Part shown: positions 43,740 to 51,808 of the stretch, piece after piece
Position numbering within the stretch: the stretch's first letter is position 1
How the letters are laid out: every line of letters begins with the position of its first letter
Origin: Pseudomonas sp. 14P_8.1_Bac3
Lineage (GTDB): Bacteria > Pseudomonadota > Gammaproteobacteria > Pseudomonadales > Pseudomonadaceae
Assembly: GCF_025466085.1 (NCBI RefSeq)
Contig: NZ_JANLOD010000018.1
Location: forward strand, 149,001-213,000
Direction of reading: 5' to 3'
DNA: 64,000 nucleotides
Notes under the pieces: model-generated
Told to the model about the DNA's origin: nothing
Databases searched by the model: none
What the model saw: only the letters and a program-made list of their open reading frames with translations
Made by a program: the position numbers and the translations under genes

Positions 43740-44180
43740 TTACCCCTTCAAACGCAGGCTGAAATGTTCCAGCGCCATGCGATAGCCGTGGCTGCCGAAA
43801 CCGGCCATCACCGCCGTGGCGATGGCTGAAACGAAGGAATGCTGACGGAAGGGTTCGCGGGCGTGGACGTTGGACAGGTGGACTTCGATGACCGGTAATT
43901 CACTGGCGACCAGTGCATCACGGATGGCGACTGACGTGTGGGTCCAGGCGGCGGGATTGATGAGGACCCCGGCACAGCGGCCGCGGGCGGCATGAATCCA
44001 GTCGAGCAATTCGCCTTCATGGTTGGTTTGGCGAAATTCCACCGCCAGGCCGAATTCTTCGGCGGAGCGTCCACACAACGCAGAGATGTCTGCCAGGGTT
44101 TCGTGGCCGTACGTCGCCGGTTCACGGGTGCCGAGCAGGTTCAGGTTCGGGCCGTTGAGCACCAGAACGATAGGGTTCAT
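43740..44180 (-). CDS. aroQ: Type II 3-dehydroquinate dehydratase
   Basis: Converts 3-dehydroquinate to 3-dehydroshikimate. A 146-residue dodecameric type II dehydroquinase with [18 protein letters not shown] (catalytic Tyr), the flexible-lid Arg region [32 protein letters not shown] and [17 protein letters not shown] (catalytic His and Arg). Placement before the QsuD-type gene and under the shared operator marks this as the catabolic copy. GGAG precedes the ATG. Confidence 0.94.
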   Translation of the reverse strand: MNPIVLVLNGPNLNLLGTREPATYGHETLADISALCGRSAEEFGLAVEFRQTNHEGELLDWIHAARGRCAGVLINPAAWTHTSVAIRDALVASELPVIEVHLSNVHAREPFRQHSFVSAIATAVMAGFGSHGYRMALEHFSLRLKG

Positions 44181-44240
44181 CGGTTTTCTCCACTTATTAT
44201 TCTTGGAATGGGCTGTAGGCTCAGCCTGTGGAGATAAATT

Positions 44241-44258
44241 GTACTAGATGGTTACTTT
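44241..44258. promoter_or_regulatory. Putative TetR operator, copy 2 (aroQ-aroE promoter)
   Basis: Read on the minus strand, AAAGTAACCATCTAGTAC matches copy 1 at 14 of 18 bases, 61-78 bases before the aroQ start. The region around it is AT-rich, as expected for a promoter. Confidence 0.5.
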
Positions 44259-44318
44259 AATCAATTGACCAGGCCGTGAAGCAGACGTTTCTGTGCGGTG
44301 ATCGGACGAATCAACTGT

Positions 44319-45230
44319 TCAGTGCGGTAATTTCTCCAGCAGAAAGTCAATGAACGCCCGCAGCCGCAATGGCACGTGCCGACTTTGCGGGTAGAGCACG
44401 GTGAAGGGCCGCGAACGTCCGCCGTAGGGTTTGAGGACTTCCACCAGCGAGCCCTCAGCCAATTCTTTTTCGACGATAAAACGATAGGTCTGGAACAGTC
44501 CGGCGCTGTGTTTGGCCAGGGTCACGCCGCCAAGAACGTCGTCGGAACACCTGTAATTGCCCTCGGCGAGAATCTCCCGCTGCTCGCCGCTGTCGTTGAA
44601 CAACCAGGCAATCCGCCGGCCACTGCTGGGCAAGTCGTACTGGATGCAGTCGTGACGTTCGAGGTCGTCCAGGGTTTGCGGCGTACCGGCGCGTTTCAGG
44701 TAGTCGGGGCTGGCGATCATCACCAACGCGGCGTCCTCGAGATGCCGAGCGATCAGCCCGGAGTCCGGAATCGCCCGCACGCGAATGGCCAGGTCATAGC
44801 CTTCACCGACGAAATCGATGTTGCGGTTGCTGATGTGCGACTCGACTTTCACCAGCGGGAAACGCTCCCGGAAGGCCGGCAGCAGCGGCAGGATCCGGTG
44901 ATGGGCATACGTTGTGGGAATGCTGATGCGCAAGGTGCCGGACGGCTCCTGCTGTTGCCCCATTACTTCCCGTTGCGCCTCGACCAACTGTGCAAGGGCC
45001 TGACGGCATTCTTCGTAATAGCGCCGGCCGCTGTCGGTCAGTTTGACACTGCGGGTGGTGCGCGCGAACAGCCGTACCCCCAGGCGTTCCTCCATGCGCG
45101 ACACCGAACGGCTCACCGCCGCCGGCGTTACGCCCGCCACCAGTGCGGCGGCGGTGAAGCTGCCGGCTTCGGCGGCCAGGCAAAACAGCTCGATGCTGCC
45201 GAGCTGAAGATCGTCGAACGTTCGCTGCAT
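44319..45230 (-). CDS. LysR family transcriptional regulator (CrgA/AaeR-like)
   Basis: A 303-residue LTTR: helix-turn-helix ELFCLAAEAGSFTAAALVAGVTPAAVSRSVSRMEERLGVRLFARTTR and an effector domain with RISIPTTYAHHRILPLLPAF and NRNIDFVGEGYDLAIRV, the arrangement of the CrgA/AaeR subgroup, whose members often respond to quinones or aromatic compounds. Its target is not obvious: upstream is the DUF4160/DUF2442 pair (divergent, 200 bases) and downstream is the aroQ operon with its own regulator. Confidence 0.9.
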   Translation of the reverse strand: MQRTFDDLQLGSIELFCLAAEAGSFTAAALVAGVTPAAVSRSVSRMEERLGVRLFARTTRSVKLTDSGRRYYEECRQALAQLVEAQREVMGQQQEPSGTLRISIPTTYAHHRILPLLPAFRERFPLVKVESHISNRNIDFVGEGYDLAIRVRAIPDSGLIARHLEDAALVMIASPDYLKRAGTPQTLDDLERHDCIQYDLPSSGRRIAWLFNDSGEQREILAEGNYRCSDDVLGGVTLAKHSAGLFQTYRFIVEKELAEGSLVEVLKPYGGRSRPFTVLYPQSRHVPLRLRAFIDFLLEKLPH

Positions 45231-45430
45231 GATTGATTACACCGGGGATCAAATGAGGGGCCTGACGCCGTGTTTATCAAATTGCGGAAAGGATTGCTTA
45301 CCATTTTTGCCCCGAATCGGAGCGCCCACGGCGATTTCGAAAGCTAGCCTCTGAAGCAGGCTGGATCCAATTATCGGATTGCTCAAGAAATACGCGTTGT
45401 CGTGCTCAATAACCTGACGGATGGGTTGGT

Positions 45431-45859
45431 ATGAAATTGCTTAGCTACAAAGGGGTTTCCATGGTGATAAAAGCGCGCGATGAACACTGTCCGCCGCACG
45501 CCCATGTCGATACTGGAAGCTGGAGTGCCCGCTTCAAATTCAGTTTCTGGCACAACGGGGTCGAGTTGTGGGACGTGGTTCCCCATACGAACCGGCCGCC
45601 CGTGGCCGTGCTCGAAGGGCTGCGTGACACGCTCAGGCAACCCGCCCACTTGCGCCGCGCGCGAACGGTTTGGTGGGAAAAACTGCACACGGTCTGCCTG
45701 GACCATCAGCTGTGGGACTGGCGGAGCGGGGAAGTGGTGGTGAAAAAAAACATCGCCAGTACGACTCATCTGATTGGCTCGGCTTGCTATGAGCCGGAGA
45801 CGAACAGAACCCTTTTGGGGCTGATGAGTGCCCCGGAGGGTGTGGAGATCAAGCTATGA
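45431..45859 (+). CDS. DUF4160-like protein
   Basis: A 142-residue protein. The N-terminal half carries a DUF4160-type core (VSMVIKARDEHCPPHAHVD, then ARFKFSFWHNGVELWDVVP), an open beta fold of unknown function. The C-terminal half, with a Trp-rich DHQLWDWRSGEVVVKK segment, is an extension not usual for the family, which is often ~80 residues. Its stop overlaps the DUF2442 gene (ATGA). DUF4160/DUF2442 pairs are common in bacteria and have been suspected to be toxin-antitoxin-like; that is not shown here. Confidence 0.68.
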   Translation: MKLLSYKGVSMVIKARDEHCPPHAHVDTGSWSARFKFSFWHNGVELWDVVPHTNRPPVAVLEGLRDTLRQPAHLRRARTVWWEKLHTVCLDHQLWDWRSGEVVVKKNIASTTHLIGSACYEPETNRTLLGLMSAPEGVEIKL

Positions 45860-46302
45860 AAACAGTGGAGGCCAGGACCCTGGCCGATCGGCCTGTGACG
45901 GACGCGTTGCTCGATGAAGCCATCAGGCGCGGACGAGTGCGCCAAAAGAGCGACTTGCAGGCGACCTCGGTGGCCTTCTTCGCGCCCTGTCTGGCGGTCA
46001 GTTTCATCGATGGCAGTGGCGTGCTGTTGCCCGTGCAGCACTATTCGGAATTCGATGATTTCGAGGTCGAGGATTTCGCTGAGCTGACCGTCGGCTTTTC
46101 CGGGACCGCCCTCTGTCATGAGGCAAAGGACCTGCACGTGTCCATCGCCGGGATGATCTCGGCGAGCAAGCCGCTGATGAACATGGCCGCCTCGGTCATT
46201 GCATCGCGCAACGGTCGCCAGAGCAGCGCCGCCAAGGCTGAGGCGGCGCGGGCGAATGGCCGTAAGGGCGTGCATCCGCGCAAGGCCGATGTCATCGAGT
46301 GA
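45856..46302 (+). CDS. DUF2442 domain protein
   Basis: A 148-residue protein. The core (FFAPCLAVSFIDGSGVLLPVQHYSEFDDF) is DUF2442-like; a C-terminal basic tail (NGRQSSAAKAEAARANGRKGVHPRKADV) could bind nucleic acid. It is translationally coupled to the DUF4160-like gene by a 4-base overlap. Confidence 0.75.
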   Translation: MKTVEARTLADRPVTDALLDEAIRRGRVRQKSDLQATSVAFFAPCLAVSFIDGSGVLLPVQHYSEFDDFEVEDFAELTVGFSGTALCHEAKDLHVSIAGMISASKPLMNMAASVIASRNGRQSSAAKAEAARANGRKGVHPRKADVIE

Positions 46303-46309
46303 GCGCGCA

Positions 46310-46334
46310 CAAAAAAGCCGTCGTAGTGACGGCT
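46310..46334 (-). terminator. Intrinsic terminator of trmA
   Basis: On the minus strand AGCCGTC-ACTAC-GACGGCT is followed by TTTTTT, 23 bases after the trmA stop. Confidence 0.85.
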
Positions 46335-46356
46335 GATCTGTATCGGTCGGCTGCAA

Positions 46357-47436
46357 TCAACGCCGGGTCAACAGCACCCCGGATTCCATGTGGTGGGTCC
46401 ACGGGAACTGGTCGAACAGCGCACACCGAGTGATGCGGTGGGTGTCGCGCAACTGGGCGATGTTGGCCGCCAGGGTTTCCGGGTTGCAGGAAATGTACAG
46501 GATGTTGTCGAAGCGCCGGGTCAGCTCGCAGGTGTCCGGGTCCATGCCGGCGCGCGGCGGGTCGACGAAGACGCTACCGAATTCGTAGCTTTTGAGGTCG
46601 ATGCCGTGCAGCCGACGGAACGGACGCACTTCGTTCAGGGCTTCGGTCAGTTCTTCGGCGGACAGGCGCACCAGCGTGACGTTATCCACTGCGTTTTCGC
46701 TGAGGTTGCTCAGTGCTGCGTTGACCGACGTCTTGCTGATCTCGGTGGCCAGCACTTTGCGCACGCGGGTCGCGAGGGGCAGGGTGAAGTTGCCGTTGCC
46801 GCAATACAGCTCCAGCAAATCGTCGGGGCGGTCGCCCAGTGCTTCGTAGGCCCAGTTGAGCATTTTCTGGTTCACGGTGCCATTGGGCTGGGTGAACGCG
46901 CCTTCCGGCTGGCGATAGCTGAAGGTGCGGCCACCGACGTCGAGTTTTTCGATCACGTAATCGTGACCGATCACTTCGCGCTTGCCCTTGGAACGGCCAA
47001 TCACGCTGACGTTCAGGTCCGCCGCCAGCTTCGACGCAGCGGCGTGCCAGTGTTCATCCAGCGGGCGGTGATAGCACAGGGTGATCATCGCGTCGCCGGC
47101 CAGGGTGGTCAGAAACTCCACCTGAAACAGCTTGTGACTCAGCGCTGCGCTGGCTTGCCAGGCGGCCTTGAGCTGCGGCATCAATTGGTTGATGCGCAGG
47201 CTGGCGATCGGGAACTTGTCGATCAGGATCGGCGTGCGTTTGTCATCCTGGGAAAACATTGCGTAGTGACGCTCGCCGGCTTCGCGCCACAGGCGAAATT
47301 CGGCGCGCAGGCGAAAGTGCTGCAGCGGCGAATCGAATACGACGGGTGCCGGTGCATCAAACGGCGCCAGCAGGTCACGCAGGCGCGCGACCTTTTCTTC
47401 GAGCTGAACGGTGTAAGCCTGGGAATCAAAAGTCAT
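46357..47436 (-). CDS. trmA: tRNA (uracil-5-)-methyltransferase
   Basis: Makes 5-methyluridine at position 54 of tRNA using SAM. The 359 residues match E. coli TrmA (366). SAM-binding [26 protein letters not shown] and the catalytic Cys motif [15 protein letters not shown] are present. ATG 47436 overlaps the stop of the purine permease gene by 4 bases, so translation is coupled; a TTG at 47448 has no support. A clear terminator follows. Confidence 0.95.
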   Translation of the reverse strand: MTFDSQAYTVQLEEKVARLRDLLAPFDAPAPVVFDSPLQHFRLRAEFRLWREAGERHYAMFSQDDKRTPILIDKFPIASLRINQLMPQLKAAWQASAALSHKLFQVEFLTTLAGDAMITLCYHRPLDEHWHAAASKLAADLNVSVIGRSKGKREVIGHDYVIEKLDVGGRTFSYRQPEGAFTQPNGTVNQKMLNWAYEALGDRPDDLLELYCGNGNFTLPLATRVRKVLATEISKTSVNAALSNLSENAVDNVTLVRLSAEELTEALNEVRPFRRLHGIDLKSYEFGSVFVDPPRAGMDPDTCELTRRFDNILYISCNPETLAANIAQLRDTHRITRCALFDQFPWTHHMESGVLLTRR

Positions 47437-48728
47437 GCGTTGAACCAACCCAACTTGATCACGAACAGAATCGACAGAATCACCAGCGCCGCGTTCAGTT
47501 CACGGCCACGTCCGGACAGCAGCTTGATTGCGGTCCAGGAAATGAAACCGAAGGCGATGCCGTTGGCGATGGAATACGTGAACGGCATGGCCAGCGCAGT
47601 GACCACGACCGGTGCGGCAACGGTAATGTCGTCCCAGTCTATTTCGGCCAGGCCGGAAGTCATCAGGACGGCGACGAACAGCAGCGCCGGTGCCGTGGCG
47701 AACGCTGGAACGCTGGCCGCCAGTGGCGAGAAGAACAGCGCCAGCAGGAACAGGATAGCCACCACGATCGCTGTCAAACCGGTGCGGCCACCTGCGCTGA
47801 CGCCGGCTGCGGATTCGATGTAGCTGGTGGTGGTCGACGTGCCCAGCAGCGAGCCGGCCATGGCCGCCGTACTGTCTGCGATCAGCGCGCGGCCCATTTT
47901 CGGCATGTGGCCGTCCTTGCCCATCAGGCCGGCGCGTTTGGCGACGCCGATCAGCGTGCCGGAGTTGTCGAACAGGTCAACGAACAGGAACGCGAAGATC
48001 ACGCTGACCAGACCGATGTCCAGTGCGCCCTTGATGTCCAGTTGCAGGAAGGTCGGCGCCAGGGATGGCGGCATCGACATCACGCCGCCGAACGGGGTGA
48101 AGCCCAGGGCAATGGACGCGATGGTCACGACCAGAATGCCGATCAGCACCGCACCGCGCACGGCGAGCGCTTCCAGGGCGACGATCAAGGCGAAGCCGAG
48201 GGTCGCGAGGATCGGCGCCGGTTGTTTCAGGTCACCGAGGCCGACCATGGTCGCCGGGTTGCTGACCACGATGCCGGCGTTGTGCAGGGCGATCAGCGCC
48301 AGGAACAGGCCGATACCGGCGGCAATCGCCGAACGCAGCGGCAGCGGGATGCTGTTGATGATCCATTCGCGGATGCGGAAGATCGACAGCAGGAAGAACA
48401 GCACCGCCGAAATGAACACCGCACCGAGCGCCACTTGCCAGGTATGGCCCATGTGCAGGACCACGGTGTAGGTGAAGAACGCGTTCAGGCCCATGCCCGG
48501 TGCGAGCGCGATCGGGTAGTTGGCGATCAGGCCCATCACCGTGGAGCCGATGGCGGCGGCCAGGCACGTCGCGACGAACACCGCGCCCTTGTCCATGCCG
48601 GTCTCGCCGAGGATGCTCGGGTTGACGAACAGAATGTAGGCCATGGCCAGGAAAGTCGTGACGCCCGCCAGAATCTCGGTCCGCACGTTGGTGTTATGTG
48701 CCTTGAGTTGAAACAGCCTTTCCAGCAT
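47433..48728 (-). CDS. NCS2 purine permease (AzgA type; adenine/guanine/hypoxanthine)
   Basis: A 431-residue inner-membrane proton symporter with about 14 helices. Diagnostic segments are [52 protein letters not shown] and [26 protein letters not shown], the AzgA/PurP branch. Exact purine specificity cannot be read off. The coupling to trmA is unusual but compact. Confidence 0.92.
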   Translation of the reverse strand: MLERLFQLKAHNTNVRTEILAGVTTFLAMAYILFVNPSILGETGMDKGAVFVATCLAAAIGSTVMGLIANYPIALAPGMGLNAFFTYTVVLHMGHTWQVALGAVFISAVLFFLLSIFRIREWIINSIPLPLRSAIAAGIGLFLALIALHNAGIVVSNPATMVGLGDLKQPAPILATLGFALIVALEALAVRGAVLIGILVVTIASIALGFTPFGGVMSMPPSLAPTFLQLDIKGALDIGLVSVIFAFLFVDLFDNSGTLIGVAKRAGLMGKDGHMPKMGRALIADSTAAMAGSLLGTSTTTSYIESAAGVSAGGRTGLTAIVVAILFLLALFFSPLAASVPAFATAPALLFVAVLMTSGLAEIDWDDITVAAPVVVTALAMPFTYSIANGIAFGFISWTAIKLLSGRGRELNAALVILSILFVIKLGWFNA

Positions 48729-48950
48729 GTCTGCTCCCCGTGGCGCGCCCGGCGCCGTGAATGTATCGACCTCAACAGCAAAGCACAGACCGCTGCAGGC
48801 GCCTGGTAATTTTCTGTGGGTCGGAAAAAGCCGCGCATCATACCAGCAGCGTGGGGCTGTGGCTGCTTATGGCTGCGATCGTCGCCGATGTTTTGCGTGA
48901 AAGCCAACTGCGCCATACTGCGCGCTGGTTTTGGGGAACTTGGGGATTGC

Positions 48951-49397
48951 ATGAAAAAGCGTTCGGTTAACCTTTTTGGAGCCATGCTCGCCCTGTCGTT
49001 GGGGGCGCCAACGGCTTTGGCAGCCTCGGCGGCACCGCTGAGCCAGGTCAAGGTGCTCAAGGTCGAATCGCCCGCCTGTGGTTTTGAAGACATTGGCGAG
49101 GGGCAGGAAAAAACCCGCTGCGATCACAGCGGGCCGAACATCAAGATCTACGTACTGGAAGTCGGCTATGGCCGCGGCGCCCATGTCGGGCTCGACGGTT
49201 TTGAGGTCAATGGCACCCGCACCCCGGTCTGTGCCTTCGACAACGGCAACCTGACTGAATGCACTGTTGGCAGGAAGACCGTGGGCTACCTGTACGTTTT
49301 CGATCTGGCCGGCAAGCAGGAAGGCACGTTCACCTTCAGCAACACCTCCATCAACGCGCCGGGCAACACCCTGTCGACGCAGCTTTACATCAAGTAA
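48951..49397 (+). CDS. Small secreted protein of unknown function
   Basis: A 148-residue protein with a Sec signal peptide (MKKRSVNLFGAMLALSLGAPTALA). The mature part is a likely beta-sandwich with four cysteines (VESPACGF, KTRCDH, PVCAF, TECTVG) that could form two disulfides, and Gly-rich strands up to the C-terminal TLSTQLYIK. No family is recognised. ATG 48951 directly precedes the Lys-rich n-region; only weak GGGGA is seen upstream. Confidence 0.75.
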   Translation: MKKRSVNLFGAMLALSLGAPTALAASAAPLSQVKVLKVESPACGFEDIGEGQEKTRCDHSGPNIKIYVLEVGYGRGAHVGLDGFEVNGTRTPVCAFDNGNLTECTVGRKTVGYLYVFDLAGKQEGTFTFSNTSINAPGNTLSTQLYIK

Positions 49398-49454
49398 CGG
49401 CCCGTTCGAACCAGGGTCAGGAAAGCTGACTACGCTTTAAAGATCATTCTGTGG

Positions 49455-50015
49455 ATGGTTCCCATGACCTTTAGAGCTCTGATTACCCTTGCCGAGGGCA
49501 TCGATGACCTGCAAACCGTGACCTTGATCGATGTGCTGCGGCGCGCCAAGGTGGAAGTGGTGGTGGCCAGCATCGAGGGGCGACGCATGCTCACCTGCGC
49601 TCGCGGCACCCGATTGACGGCCGACGCGATGCTCGTGGATTTGCTGGCCCAGCCCTTCGATCTGATCGCCTTGCCCGGTGGTGCCGTTGGCGCGCAACAC
49701 CTGGCAGCCCATCAACCGTTGCAGCAATTGATCAAGGATCAGGCGGCAGCCGGTCGCCTGTTCGCCGGGATCGCCGAAGCCCCGGCATTGGCCTTGCAGG
49801 CCTTTGGTGTCCTGCGGCAACGGCGCATGACCTGCCTGCCTGCCGTCAGCCATCAACTGTCGGGCTGCAACTTCGTCGATCAACCGGTAGTGGTCGATGG
49901 CAACTGCATCACCGCCCAGGGTTCCGGGGGCGCGCTGGAATTTGCCCTGGCGCTGGTGGAGCAACTCTGCGGCAAGCCCGCGCGGGCGATGGTGGCGGGG
50001 GAGTTGGTGGTGTAA
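49455..50015 (+). CDS. DJ-1/PfpI family protein without the catalytic cysteine
   Basis: A 186-residue DJ-1/ThiJ-like protein. The N-terminal acid region AEGIDDLQTVTLIDVLRRA keeps the conserved Glu, and LIALPGG and AQGSGGALEFALALVE match the fold. At the nucleophile elbow, where DJ-1 and YajL have the pattern ICAAPALVL, this protein reads GIAEAPALAL, so the Cys is Ala. Glyoxalase, deglycase or protease activity based on that Cys is therefore unlikely. ATG 49464 (MTFRALI) is an equally likely start. It is not obviously linked to its neighbours. Confidence 0.83.
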   Translation: MVPMTFRALITLAEGIDDLQTVTLIDVLRRAKVEVVVASIEGRRMLTCARGTRLTADAMLVDLLAQPFDLIALPGGAVGAQHLAAHQPLQQLIKDQAAAGRLFAGIAEAPALALQAFGVLRQRRMTCLPAVSHQLSGCNFVDQPVVVDGNCITAQGSGGALEFALALVEQLCGKPARAMVAGELVV

Positions 50016-50291
50016 AACCGGTCAGGCGTGATCCGCAAGGGGTTGATGACCGGTTGCAGAAGACGCAAAGGCCTTTTGGGTTGAAAGGATTTGGTCATGG
50101 GGCAAGTGTGAGGAGATACATCACGGGTGCACTAACGATGTATTGCACTTGGTCGGCAAATTCATGCTCGCCGCCATTTGCCGGGTCCCTCCCATCAATT
50201 CTCTTGAACACCCACACACACCGGAAGTCGTACCCCTTATGACGGCGGTTTGCCAAAACGCCGCGAACGTACGACCAACCGTGAGGTGTAT

Positions 50292-50825
50292 ATGAACGCG
50301 ACCCTTCCCGACGCGGCGCCGCCGTCGTTTGCCCGTCATTCGTTGGCGATGAAGATCAATGGCCAGCCGTATCGACTTGAGATATTGCCCTGGACCACCT
50401 TGCTGGATGTACTGCGTGAGCAGTTGGACCTGATCGGTACGAAAAAAGGCTGTGATCACGGTCAATGCGGCGCCTGCACGGTGTTGCGCGATGGCAAGCG
50501 CGTGAACGCCTGCCTGACCCTGGCGGTAATGTGCGAGGGTGCCGAGCTGACCACCATCGAAGGCTTGGCCAGCGGCGATGAGCTGCACCCGATGCAGCAA
50601 GCGTTCATCAAGCACGACGCTTTCCAATGTGGCTATTGCACGCCGGGGCAGATTTGCTCGGCGGTGGGGTTGGTCAATGAAGGCCGCGCGCAAACCACCG
50701 CAGATATTCAGGAGTTGATGAGCGGCAATCTCTGTCGCTGCGGCGCCTACAGCAACATCCGCGATGCTATCGAGGAAGCGCTGCCAGCCTGCCATCCACG
50801 CAATGCGCAGGGAGATGGCCAATGA
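50292..50825 (+). CDS. Aldehyde oxidoreductase [2Fe-2S] subunit, PaoA-like
   Basis: A 177-residue electron-transfer subunit of a xanthine-oxidase-family enzyme. The plant-type cluster motif CDHGQCGACTVLRDGKRVNAC and the second cluster CGYCTPGQIC plus CRCGAY are complete. E. coli PaoA has ~229 residues with a Tat signal; here no twin-arginine signal is present, in the protein or in frame upstream, so the complex appears cytoplasmic. ATG 50292 follows GTGAGGTG. It overlaps the next subunit by 4 bases. Confidence 0.9.
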   Translation: MNATLPDAAPPSFARHSLAMKINGQPYRLEILPWTTLLDVLREQLDLIGTKKGCDHGQCGACTVLRDGKRVNACLTLAVMCEGAELTTIEGLASGDELHPMQQAFIKHDAFQCGYCTPGQICSAVGLVNEGRAQTTADIQELMSGNLCRCGAYSNIRDAIEEALPACHPRNAQGDGQ

Positions 50826-51808
50826 ATCCTTTCCATTACAGCAAGCCTGCCTCGGTACAGGATGCAGTGCATCTCGCCGGTCCGGCCTCGCGCTTCATCG
50901 CCGGCGGTACCAACCTGCTGGATTTGATGAAGGAAAACCTCACGCGTCCCGAGCATCTGATCGACATCACGGGGTTGCCGCTGCATGACGTGCGTGAAAC
51001 AGCCAGCGGCGGGGTGATGATCGGTGCGCTGGTCAGCAATGCCGACCTGGCGTGGCACCCATTGATCGAGCAGCGCTATCCGCTGTTGTCCCAGGCGATA
51101 TTGGCCGGTGCATCGCCGCAATTGCGTAACATGGCCAGCACCGGCGGTAACCTGCTGCAACGTACGCGTTGCTATTACTTTTATGACGCCAGCGTGCCGT
51201 GCAACAAGCGCGAGCCGGGCAGTGGCTGTCCGGCGCGGACGGGGCTGAATCGCATCCACGCGATCCTTGGTGCCAGTGCCCAGTGCGTGGCCACGCACCC
51301 TTCGGACATGTGTGTCGCATTGGCCGCGCTGGAGGCCGTGGTCCATGTGCAGGGGCGCAATGGCGCGAGGACCATCGAATTCGCCGATTTCCATCGCTTG
51401 CCAGGGGACGCGCCGGAGCGCGACAACCAACTGGCTGAGGATGAGTTGATTCTCGCCATCGAATTACCTGCAGCCGGTTTCGCCGAACACAGTCATTACC
51501 TGAAAATCCGTGATCGTGCGTCTTACGCGTTTGCCTTGGTCTCGGTAGCGGCGGCGCTCGACATCACGGGTTCGATCATTCGTCAGGCGCGGCTTGTGCT
51601 GGGTGGCGTAGCCCACAAACCGTGGCGCGATGGCACAGTGGAAAGCGCGTTGGTGGGCAAAGCGGCGAGTCGCGAAACCTTCAGTGCCGCCGCCGATGCC
51701 TTGCTGCAAAACGCCGAACCCCTCGAACACAACGCTTTCAAAGTAACACTCGCGCGTCGCGCCATTATCCGCGCCCTGAGCAACGCCACGCAGGGAGGGC
51801 ATGCCTGA
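50822..51808 (+). CDS. Aldehyde oxidoreductase FAD subunit, PaoB-like
   Basis: A 328-residue FAD-binding subunit (FIAGGTNLLDLMKENL at the N-terminus, GASPQLRNMASTGGNLLQRTRC). Cysteines in LLQRTRCYYFYD, CNKREPGSGCPA are the extra [4Fe-4S] site that distinguishes PaoB-type subunits from ordinary XdhB. It passes electrons from the molybdenum centre through FAD. The stop TGA overlaps the ATG of the large subunit by one base. Confidence 0.9.
   Translation: MNPFHYSKPASVQDAVHLAGPASRFIAGGTNLLDLMKENLTRPEHLIDITGLPLHDVRETASGGVMIGALVSNADLAWHPLIEQRYPLLSQAILAGASPQLRNMASTGGNLLQRTRCYYFYDASVPCNKREPGSGCPARTGLNRIHAILGASAQCVATHPSDMCVALAALEAVVHVQGRNGARTIEFADFHRLPGDAPERDNQLAEDELILAIELPAAGFAEHSHYLKIRDRASYAFALVSVAAALDITGSIIRQARLVLGGVAHKPWRDGTVESALVGKAASRETFSAAADALLQNAEPLEHNAFKVTLARRAIIRALSNATQGGHA

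Noticed and set aside
49455..50015. PfpI-type intracellular protease
   Set aside because: The catalytic cysteine at the nucleophile elbow is alanine.
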